Shown piece after piece: positions 61,301-64,000 of a DNA stretch of 64,000 nt. Origin of the DNA: Podocnemis expansa (taxonomy: Eukaryota; Chordata; Testudines; Podocnemididae). The number at the start of each line of letters is the position of its first letter. Positions within the stretch are counted from its first letter, which is position 1. The translations under genes were made by a program, and so were the position numbers. The notes below the pieces were generated by a model, which saw only the letters and a list, made by a program, of their open reading frames with translations, did no database searches and was not told the origin of the DNA. Location: NCBI GenBank assembly GCA_007922195.1, contig ML681994.1, positions 52,506,172-52,570,171 on the forward strand. The letters are read 5' to 3'.

Positions 61301-63823
61301 AATTCAGTGTTCTCCCTGTCAAGTTTTATGATCCTTCTAATGCCAACCCTTCAAGGATAATGAACAAAGAGCCATTTTTAATACCCTGGCAAACAGTTCA
61401 AGATGTGAAGACCAATCCTGATATGTTGTTAGCTGTGTTTGAAGGTAAGGTTCTTTTTGTTTTGTTTAGTTTTAGAAGAGCAAATTAGTCAGTACATAAC
61501 TTTGCTGCTGCACTGTGTTTCTCGTTCAAATGGACAATACCTCTTTCCTGTGGAATTCAGGATGGGAAGGAAAAGGTTTGGACTCTTGAATTTTATACTA
61601 CTTGCACATTAAAGGTACAAATTATTGCTATATGAAGGAGACACTAGTGTGTGTGGGGGGGGCGGGGGGGCGGAGAGGGCAGCGGGTCCTCTGGATTTGT
61701 CAAGACTTGCTTCTAACAACTTTAGAATTCCTCATGCTCCCCGATAGGTCTTCCTATGGGGAAGTCAAAGCTTCAGGCAGTTTGGGGAGTGAAGTCCCAG
61801 CATGTGGTCTAACCCAAAGCCCCATGGACCACTAGATCCAGGGTTGGTGGCTTGCAACAGGGTGCATAGCTCACCCTTGGAAGTTTTGTAATAGCTGGCA
61901 ATAACTAGGCTTGGAAACATTTGCCCTTTTTTGGTAAATACCTTTAAACTCAATTTCATCAAACACACACAGCTGTGCAAAAATGTTTCCATAATCAGAA
62001 TTTGCAGATGGACAAACTAATAAAATGTTGCATAAGAATTCATTGTAGTCTGTTTTAAGAGTATTTACTTTTTATATTTTGTTATGGAATGTTGATAATT
62101 TGTATTTAATGATTATAAAGGTTTAACTTTCTGAACCTCAACATCTGTTCCCATTAAATAATTCTGACCCCCCATAATTTTCCATAATTGTGAAAATTTA
62201 ACTTGAAAGAAATGCTTGATCCATAATTTTGCATAACTGTGAAAATTTAAATTCTTGGGGGGAAAAAAAAATCTGACAAGCTGCTTTTTTTTTTTTTTTT
62301 TTTTTAAATTTGCATTCTGTCGAGGCTACCCATAGCATGTCTTGGACTATACTTGGTGCTAGAACGTTTTCTCTACAGTTGTGGTAGGAGGAAGGGGGCT
62401 GGAGTAGAAGGAACCCATTAGAAAGATGTTTCTTGAGATGATGTGTTGAGTGTCAATGCTTGAATGATGCTTTAGTGAATCACTACTGCACAAAAGTAGT
62501 TAAAGACAAAAATATAAAACAAAGTGGCTGGGAGCTGGCTTGTGCTGCTGCTGAATTTCTGGTGTCTGACATGAAGGGTAGGACTTAATGCTGGTGCCTC
62601 CAACAGCCACATGGCACCCCCTGTGAATTCCAAGGGGAGAAGCATTACCATAAAATTACTTGAATTACATGCTAACTATCTGAAAACAACTTTGTTGAAG
62701 GTTGCATGTTTTCTTTCCCTAATTCATATGTAAAACTCAATTTAAAGATGAGTGTTGTATAGATTTGTGTAGTACTTAACTTATTTAAATGTTTTAAGGT
62801 TACATTTACAAGCTGGATTTTTTTTAATCCTTTTTGTCCTAGATGCAATACAAACATGTACAGATGAGAATCTTGGAGCTGATGAAAGAATAACTATCTG
62901 CCTTCCACTCTACAGAAACATGATTGCTTTACAGCAGTTACTGGAAAGGTAAGTATAGGTTGTCAGGAGGAACACTTGTATAAGAATCTTTAGCTCAGCA
63001 TGGTCTTGTAAATTTTTTTTACCTGTTTTTGTTTAAGGTGGGAGGCTGCTGTAGAATTGTGTTCCTCGTTGCTGGAGTTGTGCCCTGTCAATTGTCAGTT
63101 GCTGGAAGCTCTGGTTACTTTATACTTGCAAATGGGACAGAATGACAAAGCCTGTGCCGTGTGGCTTACAGCATTTGAGAAGAATCCTCAAAATGCACAG
63201 GTTTTTTATCATATGTGCAAATTCTTCATCTCCCAGGTAAAAATCAACCAACCAACTCTCATTGGTTTTTGTGGCTTTTTTATTCTGAAAAATGAGTGTG
63301 TTTACTTTGCAATGTATAGTTAGCAGTAATACTTAGCACTCTTACAATATTTCTAATCTTCAGAGCAAGTAACAACTTTACAAAACCCTTATGATATGTC
63401 ATGTTCATTTTATAGTTAGGCAAATAGGAGCAGGGAACTACAGTGACTTCTGCAAGGCAATGGGAAGAATTGATATAAATGTTGGGTTCAGAACTTGAGT
63501 TGCTGACTCTAATCCTCGTGCAAGAGAAGTAGAGGATATCACAATATAAACACAGTGTGTTTTTTCTTCTCACTGCCTGCAGCTGCACCTGTAAATAACT
63601 TAAATATATTGCTCCTCGAAAGATTCAGGTGAAAGTACTCTTCTAAGGAAATGGTGTAATGTGTTTTTAACTGATGTACTGTGGGTTGAGAGAATTCTTA
63701 TGTAATGTCTAATTTACTTTTAAAACAGAAAAGGGCAGACAGTATTCCTCCACTGTTGCAAGAATTTGTCGCATCTTTCTTTGAGAATGTGTGTCAGGAA
63801 CACAGTCCTATGGATCTGTTACG
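11146..63823 (+). CDS. ZFC3H1: ZFC3H1, zinc finger C3H1 domain-containing protein (27 coding exons, 3' end outside window)
   Basis: ZFC3H1 scaffolds the PAXT connection in the nucleus. It links the MTR4 helicase and exosome to PABPN1-bound polyadenylated RNA, retaining or degrading such transcripts. The start ATG at 11146 has a strong context (G at -3 and +4) and the product begins with the family's [18 protein letters not shown] segment. In order I see: an acidic ARS2-type motif (27-31), an Arg/Gly-rich low-complexity region (to about 189), a Glu/Lys/Arg-rich coiled coil (about 425-480), Pro-rich and acidic stretches (about 535-620), a second coiled coil (about 805-930), the zinc finger C1175-x7-C1183-x4-C1188-x3-H1192, and half-TPR-like helical repeats from about 1340 on. 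The 27 exons join in frame to give 1,703 codons plus two bases; the human protein is 1,989 residues, so about 290 are missing to the right. No stops or frameshifts were seen. Confidence 0.97.
11714..11721 (+). other. ZFC3H1: U12-type 5' splice site of ZFC3H1 intron 1
   Basis: GTATCCTT is an exact match to the minor-spliceosome donor consensus RTATCCTT. The exonic side (AAGT) does not match the major-class consensus. Using this donor is required by the reading frame: the T left over joins CC of exon 2 to give the conserved Ser. Confidence 0.85.
11983..12138. repeat. Foldback element, copy 2
   Basis: Arms about 11983-12045 and 12078-12138 are reverse complements that share AAGGAGTCCTG / CAGGACTCCTT ends and a CTCCCGCGAAAGCTCG-type core. 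A tail with CTAACCCGGCTGCCTCTTTGA follows to about 12177. It lies near the 5' end of ZFC3H1 intron 1. Confidence 0.7.
12501..12931. mobile_element. hAT-type element (family B) containing a second inserted element
   Basis: The ends read CAGCGGTTCC and GGTTGGGAAACACTG. The flanks GTATAGTG (12493-12500) and GTTTAGTG (12932-12939) are a 7-of-8 target duplication. The interior is interrupted at 12669-12896 by another element. Without the insert it is about 195 bp. Confidence 0.8.
12669..12896. mobile_element. Element nested inside the hAT element, with internal repeats
   Basis: The terminal inverted repeats share AGAGCCCTGCA exactly. The flanks CCTGTGGG (12661-12668) and CCTATGGG (12897-12904) are a 7-of-8 duplication. 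The interior repeats CGGATATC/GATATCCG motifs several times. There is no coding capacity. Confidence 0.8.
13690..15990 (+). mobile_element. Degenerate CR1/L3-like LINE with reverse-transcriptase remnant
   Basis: A long diverged LINE in sense orientation. At about 14960-15147 one frame keeps a reverse-transcriptase piece with INDLE and the catalytic FADDT motif. Upstream and downstream the frame is full of stops and shifts. The 3' end, about 15780-15990, matches a LINE tail common in turtle and crocodilian DNA (AGGATATTGGGCT...GACCATTGGTC). A run of about 27 A lies inside it near 14030-14056. Confidence 0.7.
16283..16500 (-). mobile_element. Reverse-strand LINE fragment
   Basis: The sequence around 16340-16450 (AATTTACATTTATCAACACT then GAATTTCATCTG) resembles an antisense piece of an old CR1/L3-like LINE. 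The call rests on recognition of this commonly repeated sequence and is tentative. No frame is kept. Confidence 0.4.
16535..16701. mobile_element. Short hAT-type element, family A copy 2
   Basis: The ends CAGTGGTGTGCAAACTTTTT and AGTTTGAAAACCACTG, and an interior with GTCTGTGACCCAGTACTGGG, match the copies at 8502-8689 and 59382-59573. The flanks ATCCAGTT and CTCTAGTT agree at 6 of 8 positions, a weakly supported target duplication. Confidence 0.75.
16702..18110 (+). other. 3' part of ZFC3H1 intron 1, no exon seen
   Basis: AT-rich intron. Around 17150-17410 a less AT-rich stretch may be an old SINE-like fragment, but I could not assign it. The A-rich run near 16830-16845 is a simple homopolymer. 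Nothing else is recognised. Confidence 0.4.
18111..18119 (+). other. ZFC3H1: U12-type branch-point sequence of ZFC3H1 intron 1
   Basis: TTTCTTAAT matches the minor-class branch consensus TTCCTTRAY at all but one position. The predicted branch A (18118) lies 12 nt before the intron end at 18130, in the short 10-20 nt window used by U12 introns. There is no polypyrimidine tract before the CAG acceptor. Confidence 0.75.
18131..18547 (+). CDS. ZFC3H1: ZFC3H1 exon 2 (residues 190-328)
   Basis: It begins [13 protein letters not shown] and includes the highly conserved [16 protein letters not shown] helix and [13 protein letters not shown]. Phase 1 at both ends; donor AAG|GTAACT. Confidence 0.96.
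18616..18770. mobile_element. Short hAT-type element
   Basis: The ends are CAGGGCTTGACAAAA and, reverse-complemented, CAGGGCTCAACAAAA. The flanks GCCTGGGT (18608-18615) and GCCTCGAT (18771-18778) agree at 6 of 8 positions. It lies 70 bp into ZFC3H1 intron 2. Confidence 0.75.
19067..19399. mobile_element. hAT-type element related to that at 8092
   Basis: The right end, reverse-complemented, is CAGGGGCGTCAAACTCA; the left end has the related GGGGTATCAAACACA. TGTATGA occurs at both flanks. It is about 330 bp with no coding frame. Confidence 0.65.
20810..21240 (-). mobile_element. CR1-type LINE fragment, reverse strand
   Basis: The reverse complement has the CR1 3'-part signature, including segments equivalent to TTCTAGTAGAAGCAGTGGGG and an encoded helix-like region around the Phe/Leu-rich stretch near 21010-21170. 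Diverged and 5'-truncated. Confidence 0.6.
21764..22313. mobile_element. DNA element with GGGCTTGTC ends, interrupted by a hAT insertion
   Basis: The terminal inverted repeats are GGGCTTGTCTACATT and, reverse-complemented, GGGCTTGTCTTCACT. The outer flanks are TTA and TAA, suggesting a PIF/Harbinger-type TWA target, although the two are not identical. A second element (21826-21983) sits inside. No transposase is encoded. Confidence 0.6.
21826..21983. mobile_element. Short hAT-type element nested in another DNA element
   Basis: It starts CAGTGGTTTTCCACC and ends GTGGTTGAGAACA. The flanks GCGTAGAC (21818-21825) and GTGGAGAC (21984-21991) agree at 6 of 8 positions. It contains a run of 13 C at 21902-21914. 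Confidence 0.65.
22314..24188 (+). other. 3' part of ZFC3H1 intron 2, no exon seen
   Basis: Mostly unassigned AT-rich intron. A run of 14 C lies at 23035-23048. A short tract near 23360-23600 reads open on both strands but resembles no protein I know. Confidence 0.45.
24189..24253 (+). CDS. ZFC3H1: ZFC3H1 exon 3 (residues 329-350)
   Basis: A 65-nt exon, encoding a segment like [13 protein letters not shown], matching the family between SSQG and the EKKL segment. It enters in phase 1 and ends on a codon boundary; the donor is AAG|GTAAGA. Confidence 0.92.
24512..24710 (+). CDS. ZFC3H1: ZFC3H1 exon 4 (residues 351-416)
   Basis: It encodes the acidic [19 protein letters not shown] helix and the [10 protein letters not shown] coiled-coil start, nearly invariant in the family, followed by a Lys/Thr-rich linker. 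It ends in phase 1 at ACAG|GTAATA. Confidence 0.96.
24936..25162 (+). CDS. ZFC3H1: ZFC3H1 exon 5 (residues 417-492)
   Basis: A strongly charged coiled coil rich in Gln, Lys, Glu and Arg, then the conserved [20 protein letters not shown] segment, which ends with a basic patch that could serve in nuclear localisation. The last codon is complete; donor AAG|GTAATG. Confidence 0.97.
25560..25800. mobile_element. Probable LINE internal fragment
   Basis: The text GGGGGAAAACTCCCTCCTGACCCC and its surroundings resemble an interior block of old CR1/L3-type LINEs found repeatedly in turtle and crocodilian DNA. Orientation and limits are uncertain. Confidence 0.4.
25843..26118. mobile_element. Probable hAT-type element, limits approximate
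   Basis: It opens CAGGGGGTCTGCAACCTG and has GGCTCTGGAGCC followed by a CTGTGGTTCTTTGGC-like segment; near 26090-26118 a GTTGCGGCTCT segment resembles the reverse end. The target duplication was not resolved. The interior is GC-rich. Confidence 0.45.
26235..26520 (-). mobile_element. CR1-type LINE fragment, reverse strand
   Basis: On the - strand this reads like the CR1 region encoding [16 protein letters not shown] (26420-26480), the C-terminal part of CR1 ORF2, and continues into its 3' side. A stop-interrupted, diverged copy. Confidence 0.65.
26521..28493 (+). other. Rest of ZFC3H1 intron 5, no exon seen
   Basis: Intron sequence of mixed composition with no repeat or exon I can assign. 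A run of 17 C just upstream (26183-26199) is the only simple repeat of note. Confidence 0.4.
28494..28617 (+). CDS. ZFC3H1: ZFC3H1 exon 6 (residues 493-533)
   Basis: It encodes [13 protein letters not shown] and [20 protein letters not shown], a well-conserved acidic segment. It ends in phase 1 at CCAG|GTAAGA. Confidence 0.96.
28978..29124. repeat. Foldback element, copy 3
   Basis: Arms about 28978-29048 and 29060-29124 are imperfect reverse complements around a loop of roughly 11 bases, containing GGCTCCAACCCA-type and TTGGTCTTTAGAGTGCCACAG-type segments. A tail with AGATTAACACAACTACCTCTCTGA follows to about 29164. Confidence 0.7.
30016..30113. repeat. Foldback element, copy 4
   Basis: Arms 30016-30058 and 30071-30113 are near-perfect reverse complements built on AAGCTTTCGTGGGCTCCAAC, with a loop of about 12 bases. 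The family tail (GTGCCACAGGGCTCTTGTTTT) follows to about 30185. Confidence 0.75.
30509..30609 (+). CDS. ZFC3H1: ZFC3H1 exon 7 (residues 534-567)
   Basis: A Pro-rich segment with [17 protein letters not shown] and a run of prolines, less conserved than its neighbours. The exon ends on a codon boundary at ACA|GTAAAT. The acceptor is TTTGTTGCAG. Confidence 0.92.
30610..31640 (+). other. ZFC3H1 intron 7, no feature recognised
   Basis: Intron with a less AT-rich stretch at about 31150-31330 that could be an old repeat; I cannot assign it. Confidence 0.4.
31641..31844 (+). CDS. ZFC3H1: ZFC3H1 exon 8 (residues 568-635)
   Basis: It encodes LSQLYVEG, a [20 protein letters not shown] proline-rich stretch, then [20 protein letters not shown], one of the most conserved blocks of the family. 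Both ends are at codon boundaries; donor GAG|GTAGTC. Confidence 0.97.
31845..32607 (+). other. ZFC3H1 intron 8, no feature recognised
   Basis: Unassigned AT-rich intron sequence with an ordinary TTCCTTCTATAG acceptor. Confidence 0.4.
32608..32772 (+). CDS. ZFC3H1: ZFC3H1 exon 9 (residues 636-690)
   Basis: A Ser/Pro/Asn-rich segment ending in [13 protein letters not shown] and a basic [11 protein letters not shown] stretch. Codon-boundary exon; donor ACA|GTAAGG. Confidence 0.95.
34600..34960. mobile_element. Old DNA transposon fragment plus a one-armed foldback copy
   Basis: The segment 34640-34740 resembles a DNA element frequent in turtle and crocodilian genomes. At about 34860-34930 the foldback core (ATAAATTTGTTACTCTTTAA then GTGCCATCAGACTG) appears without its opposite arm. 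Limits are approximate. Confidence 0.45.
35933..36097. mobile_element. Short hAT-type element with 7-of-8 target duplication
   Basis: It starts CAGTGGTTGGAGCAC and ends AAAAGGTTGAGAACTCTG. The flanks ATTTGGAG (35925-35932) and CTTTGGAG (36098-36105) differ at one position. Confidence 0.75.
36515..36652 (+). CDS. ZFC3H1: ZFC3H1 exon 10 (residues 691-736)
   Basis: It encodes [20 protein letters not shown], an acidic serine cluster with casein-kinase-2-like sites, then [19 protein letters not shown]. Codon-boundary exon; donor GAG|GTAAAT. Confidence 0.97.
36653..37137 (+). other. ZFC3H1 intron 10, no feature recognised
   Basis: AT-rich intron of 485 bp with nothing assignable. Confidence 0.4.
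37138..37256 (+). CDS. ZFC3H1: ZFC3H1 exon 11 (residues 737-775)
   Basis: It encodes [20 protein letters not shown] and the conserved [11 protein letters not shown] helix. It ends in phase 2 at CCAG|GTGTGT, a donor of only moderate quality. Confidence 0.96.
37257..37666 (+). other. ZFC3H1 intron 11 with A and T homopolymers
   Basis: This 410-bp intron holds an A run and AAC-rich stretch at about 37405-37446, and a run of 14 T upstream of the exon 12 acceptor that forms its polypyrimidine tract. Confidence 0.5.
37667..37813 (+). CDS. ZFC3H1: ZFC3H1 exon 12 (residues 776-824)
   Basis: It continues [11 protein letters not shown] with a Ser-rich patch, [20 protein letters not shown], the start of the second coiled coil. 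Phase 2 at both ends; donor CAA|GTAAGT. Confidence 0.97.
37814..39031 (+). other. ZFC3H1 intron 12, no feature recognised
   Basis: A 1.2-kb intron. A pyrimidine-rich stretch at about 38520-38650 may be an old element, but nothing is assignable. Confidence 0.4.
39032..39206 (+). CDS. ZFC3H1: ZFC3H1 exon 13 (residues 825-883)
   Basis: The coiled coil [20 protein letters not shown] through [20 protein letters not shown], almost identical to the mammalian sequence. It ends on a codon boundary at CAA|GTAGGT. Confidence 0.97.
39416..39432 (+). repeat. C17 homopolymer just before the exon 14 acceptor
   Basis: Seventeen C in a row end 6 nt before the exon 14 boundary (39439) and make up almost the whole polypyrimidine tract. 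The sequence between the run and the exon is GTTCAG. Confidence 0.9.
39439..39570 (+). CDS. ZFC3H1: ZFC3H1 exon 14 (residues 884-927)
   Basis: It completes the coiled coil with [20 protein letters not shown] and [18 protein letters not shown]. Codon-boundary exon; donor GGA|GTAAGT. Confidence 0.97.
39571..40349 (+). other. ZFC3H1 intron 14, no feature recognised
   Basis: AT-rich intron of 779 bp without assignable repeats; the acceptor TTTCTTTGTAG is standard. Confidence 0.4.
40350..40895 (+). CDS. ZFC3H1: ZFC3H1 exon 15 (residues 928-1109)
   Basis: With exon 1, one of the two long exons. It encodes [20 protein letters not shown], a charged helix ([20 protein letters not shown]), the conserved [19 protein letters not shown] block, an Arg/Ser patch, and [20 protein letters not shown] near the end. 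Codon-boundary exon; donor CAG|GTAAAC. Confidence 0.97.
41015..41124 (+). CDS. ZFC3H1: ZFC3H1 exon 16 (residues 1110-1145)
   Basis: It encodes [14 protein letters not shown] and the conserved [15 protein letters not shown] that leads into the zinc-finger domain. It ends in phase 2 at ACAG|GTATGA. Confidence 0.96.
41125..42208 (+). other. ZFC3H1 intron 16, no feature recognised
   Basis: Intron of about 1.1 kb with short T and A runs (near 41322-41334 and 41761-41769) and nothing assignable. Confidence 0.4.
42209..42340 (+). CDS. ZFC3H1: ZFC3H1 exon 17 (residues 1146-1189), zinc finger
   Basis: It encodes [20 protein letters not shown] and the first three zinc ligands in [14 protein letters not shown] (C1175, C1183, C1188). 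The fourth ligand, H1192, is in exon 18, so an intron of phase 2 splits the finger. Donor GTG|GTGAGT. Confidence 0.97.
42341..43651 (+). other. ZFC3H1 intron 17, no feature recognised
   Basis: Intron of 1.3 kb with no repeat or exon I can assign; a T run lies near 43447-43462. Confidence 0.4.
43652..43773 (+). CDS. ZFC3H1: ZFC3H1 exon 18 (residues 1190-1230)
   Basis: It begins [20 protein letters not shown], supplying the His of the zinc finger, then AYNLALIGC. It ends in phase 1 at ACAG|GTCTTT, a weak donor that matches the consensus poorly beyond GT, yet is the only site giving the correct frame into exon 19. Confidence 0.94.
45011..45076. repeat. 33-bp tandem duplication next to the CR1 5' junction
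   Basis: Two copies of a TTTAGCTGTAAC...GTTTAGGAAA unit (45011-45043 and 45044-45076) differ at several positions. The second copy abuts the truncated CR1. Confidence 0.7.
45077..46029 (+). mobile_element. 5'-truncated CR1 retrotransposon, fairly young
   Basis: The 3' third of a CR1 LINE. A frame open from 45077 to 45847 encodes the end of the reverse transcriptase, with [12 protein letters not shown], the catalytic FADDTKL, and the downstream thumb/connection region ([43 protein letters not shown]). A one-base shift near 45840 moves the family's last segment ([10 protein letters not shown]) into another frame. The 3' end reads CTATGATTCTATGA, the typical CR1 terminus. Good frame preservation points to a later insertion than the other CR1 pieces here. 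Confidence 0.92.
46309..46410 (+). CDS. ZFC3H1: ZFC3H1 exon 19 (residues 1231-1264)
   Basis: It encodes [20 protein letters not shown] and [13 protein letters not shown]. Phase 1 at both ends; donor ACA|GTAAGT. Confidence 0.96.
46411..46779 (+). other. ZFC3H1 intron 19, no feature recognised
   Basis: A short AT-rich intron of 369 bp with no assignable content. Confidence 0.4.
46780..46896 (+). CDS. ZFC3H1: ZFC3H1 exon 20 (residues 1265-1303)
   Basis: It encodes [20 protein letters not shown], a Ser/Glu-rich stretch and QSLGPIKY. It ends in phase 1 at TATG|GTAAGG. Confidence 0.96.
46897..47745 (+). other. ZFC3H1 intron 20, no feature recognised
   Basis: Intron of about 0.85 kb; around 47180-47420 the sequence is less AT-rich and may be an old element, unassigned. 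Confidence 0.4.
47746..47929 (+). CDS. ZFC3H1: ZFC3H1 exon 21 (residues 1304-1364)
   Basis: It encodes [30 protein letters not shown] and [15 protein letters not shown], the entry to the helical (half-TPR-like) repeats. It ends in phase 2 at AAGG|GTAAGT. Confidence 0.97.
48331..48610. mobile_element. hAT-type element carrying a TTTG microsatellite
   Basis: It begins CAGTGGTTCCAAAAC and ends GGTTTGGGGACCTCTG. A (TTTG)n tract of about eight units is at 48357-48388. The target duplication is not convincing. Confidence 0.6.
48946..49565. mobile_element. hAT-type element of about 620 bp
   Basis: It begins CAGTGTTTCTCAGCTGG and ends AAAGGTTGAGAAACCCAG. The flanks CTCTAAAT (48938-48945) and ATCTAAAA (49566-49573) agree at 6 of 8. 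An open stretch on the - strand at about 48955-49299 has a Cys pair ([11 protein letters not shown]) and a Leu-rich run reminiscent of a transposase or zinc-ribbon remnant, but I cannot assign it. Confidence 0.65.
50019..52420 (+). mobile_element. DIRS-like (tyrosine-recombinase) retrotransposon remnant
   Basis: DIRS elements encode gag, RT/RNase H, a methylase and a tyrosine recombinase, with unusual inverted terminal repeats. In order on the + strand I see: a terminal-type sequence at 50019-50190; an RNase-H-like motif WGIPWVDLF (about 50670-50700); a PP-rich stretch with [16 protein letters not shown] (about 50815-50920); and tyrosine-recombinase pieces [20 protein letters not shown] (about 51440-51500), [11 protein letters not shown] and the region near 51860-51970. 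The segment 52090-52200 (CTGTAACCGGGGTTCT) resembles the inverted terminal type. The frames shift and stop many times; it is inactive. Confidence 0.7.
55340..55388. repeat. Long T homopolymer
   Basis: A nearly pure T run, interrupted by a GTGTG segment near 55350, just upstream of the 3' part of intron 21. It may be the poly(A) remnant of a reverse-inserted retroposon, but no retroposon body was recognised on its right. Confidence 0.6.
55576..55762 (+). CDS. ZFC3H1: ZFC3H1 exon 22 (residues 1365-1427)
   Basis: It encodes [34 protein letters not shown] and [14 protein letters not shown], classic half-TPR repeat spacing with conserved Trp and Tyr. It ends on a codon boundary at ACG|GTAAGA. Confidence 0.97.
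55763..56104 (+). other. ZFC3H1 intron 22, no feature recognised
   Basis: A 342-bp AT-rich intron without repeats. Confidence 0.4.
56105..56296 (+). CDS. ZFC3H1: ZFC3H1 exon 23 (residues 1428-1491)
   Basis: It encodes [20 protein letters not shown], a variable acidic loop and [20 protein letters not shown]. Codon-boundary exon; donor CAG|GTGACT. Confidence 0.96.
56623..57435 (-). mobile_element. hAT element with transposase C-terminal remnant
   Basis: The terminal inverted repeats are CAGGAGTGGCCAAAC and CAGGCGTGGCCAAAC. On the - strand about 60 codons near 57039-56857 read like the C-terminal dimerisation part of a hAT transposase: [20 protein letters not shown], with the typical K(S/H)R...LxDxHLxxLL pattern. 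The rest is non-coding, including a GC-rich part at 57200-57380. A diverged inverted copy lies at about 9630-10366. Confidence 0.75.
57675..57712 (-). mobile_element. CR1 3'-end fragment, reverse strand
   Basis: ATCATAGGGCTGGAAGGGAC followed by CTCATGAGATCATC is the reverse complement of a CR1 3' terminus. Fewer than 40 bases are recognised. A CAAAT repeat precedes it. Confidence 0.65.
58010..58298. mobile_element. Short DNA element with TTA target duplication (PIF/Harbinger-like)
   Basis: The ends GGCCTGATCTACACTGG and, reverse-complemented, GGGTATGTCTACAATGC form imperfect inverted repeats, and TTA flanks both sides (58007-58009 and 58299-58301). The 3-bp TTA duplication is the PIF/Harbinger pattern. 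Non-coding. Confidence 0.65.
59382..59573. mobile_element. Short hAT-type element, family A copy 3
   Basis: It starts CAGTGGTTTTCAAAC and ends AGTTTGAAAACCACT, with GACCCAGTACTGGGTCCC inside, as in copies 1 and 2. The flanks CTCTGCAG and CTCTACAA agree at 6 of 8 positions. Confidence 0.75.
61207..61444 (+). CDS. ZFC3H1: ZFC3H1 exon 24 (residues 1492-1570)
   Basis: It encodes [45 protein letters not shown] and PDMLLAVFE, all closely conserved. It ends in phase 1 at GAAG|GTAAGG. Confidence 0.97.
61445..62842 (+). other. ZFC3H1 intron 24, simple tracts only
   Basis: Intron of 1.4 kb with a G-rich tract at about 61655-61680, an AT repeat pair near 62165-62260 (CATAATTTTCCATAATTGTG then a similar copy) and a T run at about 62286-62305. 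No mobile element was identified. Confidence 0.45.
62843..62948 (+). CDS. ZFC3H1: ZFC3H1 exon 25 (residues 1571-1605)
   Basis: It encodes [20 protein letters not shown] and [14 protein letters not shown]. Phase 1 entry, phase 2 exit at AAAG|GTAAGT. The intron after it is only 89 bp. Confidence 0.96.
63038..63236 (+). CDS. ZFC3H1: ZFC3H1 exon 26 (residues 1606-1672)
   Basis: It encodes [38 protein letters not shown] and [20 protein letters not shown], two half-TPR-like repeats. It ends on a codon boundary at CAG|GTAAAA. Confidence 0.97.
63237..63728 (+). other. ZFC3H1 intron 26, no feature recognised
   Basis: A 492-bp AT-rich intron; nothing assignable. Confidence 0.4.
63729..63823 (+). CDS. 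ZFC3H1: ZFC3H1 exon 27 (residues 1673-1703)
   Basis: It encodes [20 protein letters not shown] and ends SPMDLLR with two bases of the last codon, donor ACG|GTAGGC. The family continues here with a YLLNIPG-like segment, which is not in the window; the right edge lies in the following intron. Confidence 0.94.
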
Positions 63824-64000
63824 GTAGGCTGAAGAAGCCATTATATAGTTCATACTGGTATGAGTATGTCTAAATTGACCCCCCCCCCTCACAAATCAAC
63901 TGTTTGGTGTTTGTAATACAAAAAATTGTAAAGTATTTGATTTTATTAAAATAGAAAATTGTCAACAGGATTCCTTCCCACAAAAGCAAAGCAATCTAGG

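Overview
This is vertebrate nuclear DNA. It has long AT-rich introns, a single CpG-island promoter, GT-AG exons that splice in frame, and a dense load of dispersed repeats. The repeats (CR1-type LINEs, a DIRS-like tyrosine-recombinase element, many short hAT-type elements, a hairpin family) point to a non-avian sauropsid. I favour a turtle, with a crocodilian as the alternative; this rests on repeat appearance, not on a database search.

One large gene fills most of the window. ZFC3H1 runs on the + strand from a start codon at 11146 and continues past the right edge. I could place 27 consecutive coding exons (11146-63823, about 1,703 codons). Every junction keeps the reading frame, and the conceptual protein follows the vertebrate ZFC3H1 family from its first residues into the C-terminal helical repeats. 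Roughly the last 290 residues lie outside. ZFC3H1 is the zinc-finger scaffold of the nuclear PAXT connection, which brings polyadenylated nuclear RNA to the MTR4 helicase and the exosome.

To the left, head to head with ZFC3H1, lies THAP2 on the - strand: exon 3 at 917-1294, exon 2 at 7632-7833 and a probable exon 1 start near 10724. It sits where THAP2 is expected beside ZFC3H1, but it is broken. Exon 2 has two in-frame stops, a 2-base insertion and a lost zinc ligand, and exon 3 has another in-frame stop. I call it a unitary pseudogene. The shared CpG island (about 10430-11870) keeps a ZNF143-type site and a TCTCGCGAGA element.

The first ZFC3H1 intron has the donor and branch-point sequences of a U12-type (minor spliceosome) intron. 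The rest of the window is intron filled with repeats, several nested inside one another with readable target-site duplications. I found no RNA genes, CRISPR arrays or new multi-gene system. The most notable observations are the THAP2 decay, the U12-type intron 1 and the nested transposon record.
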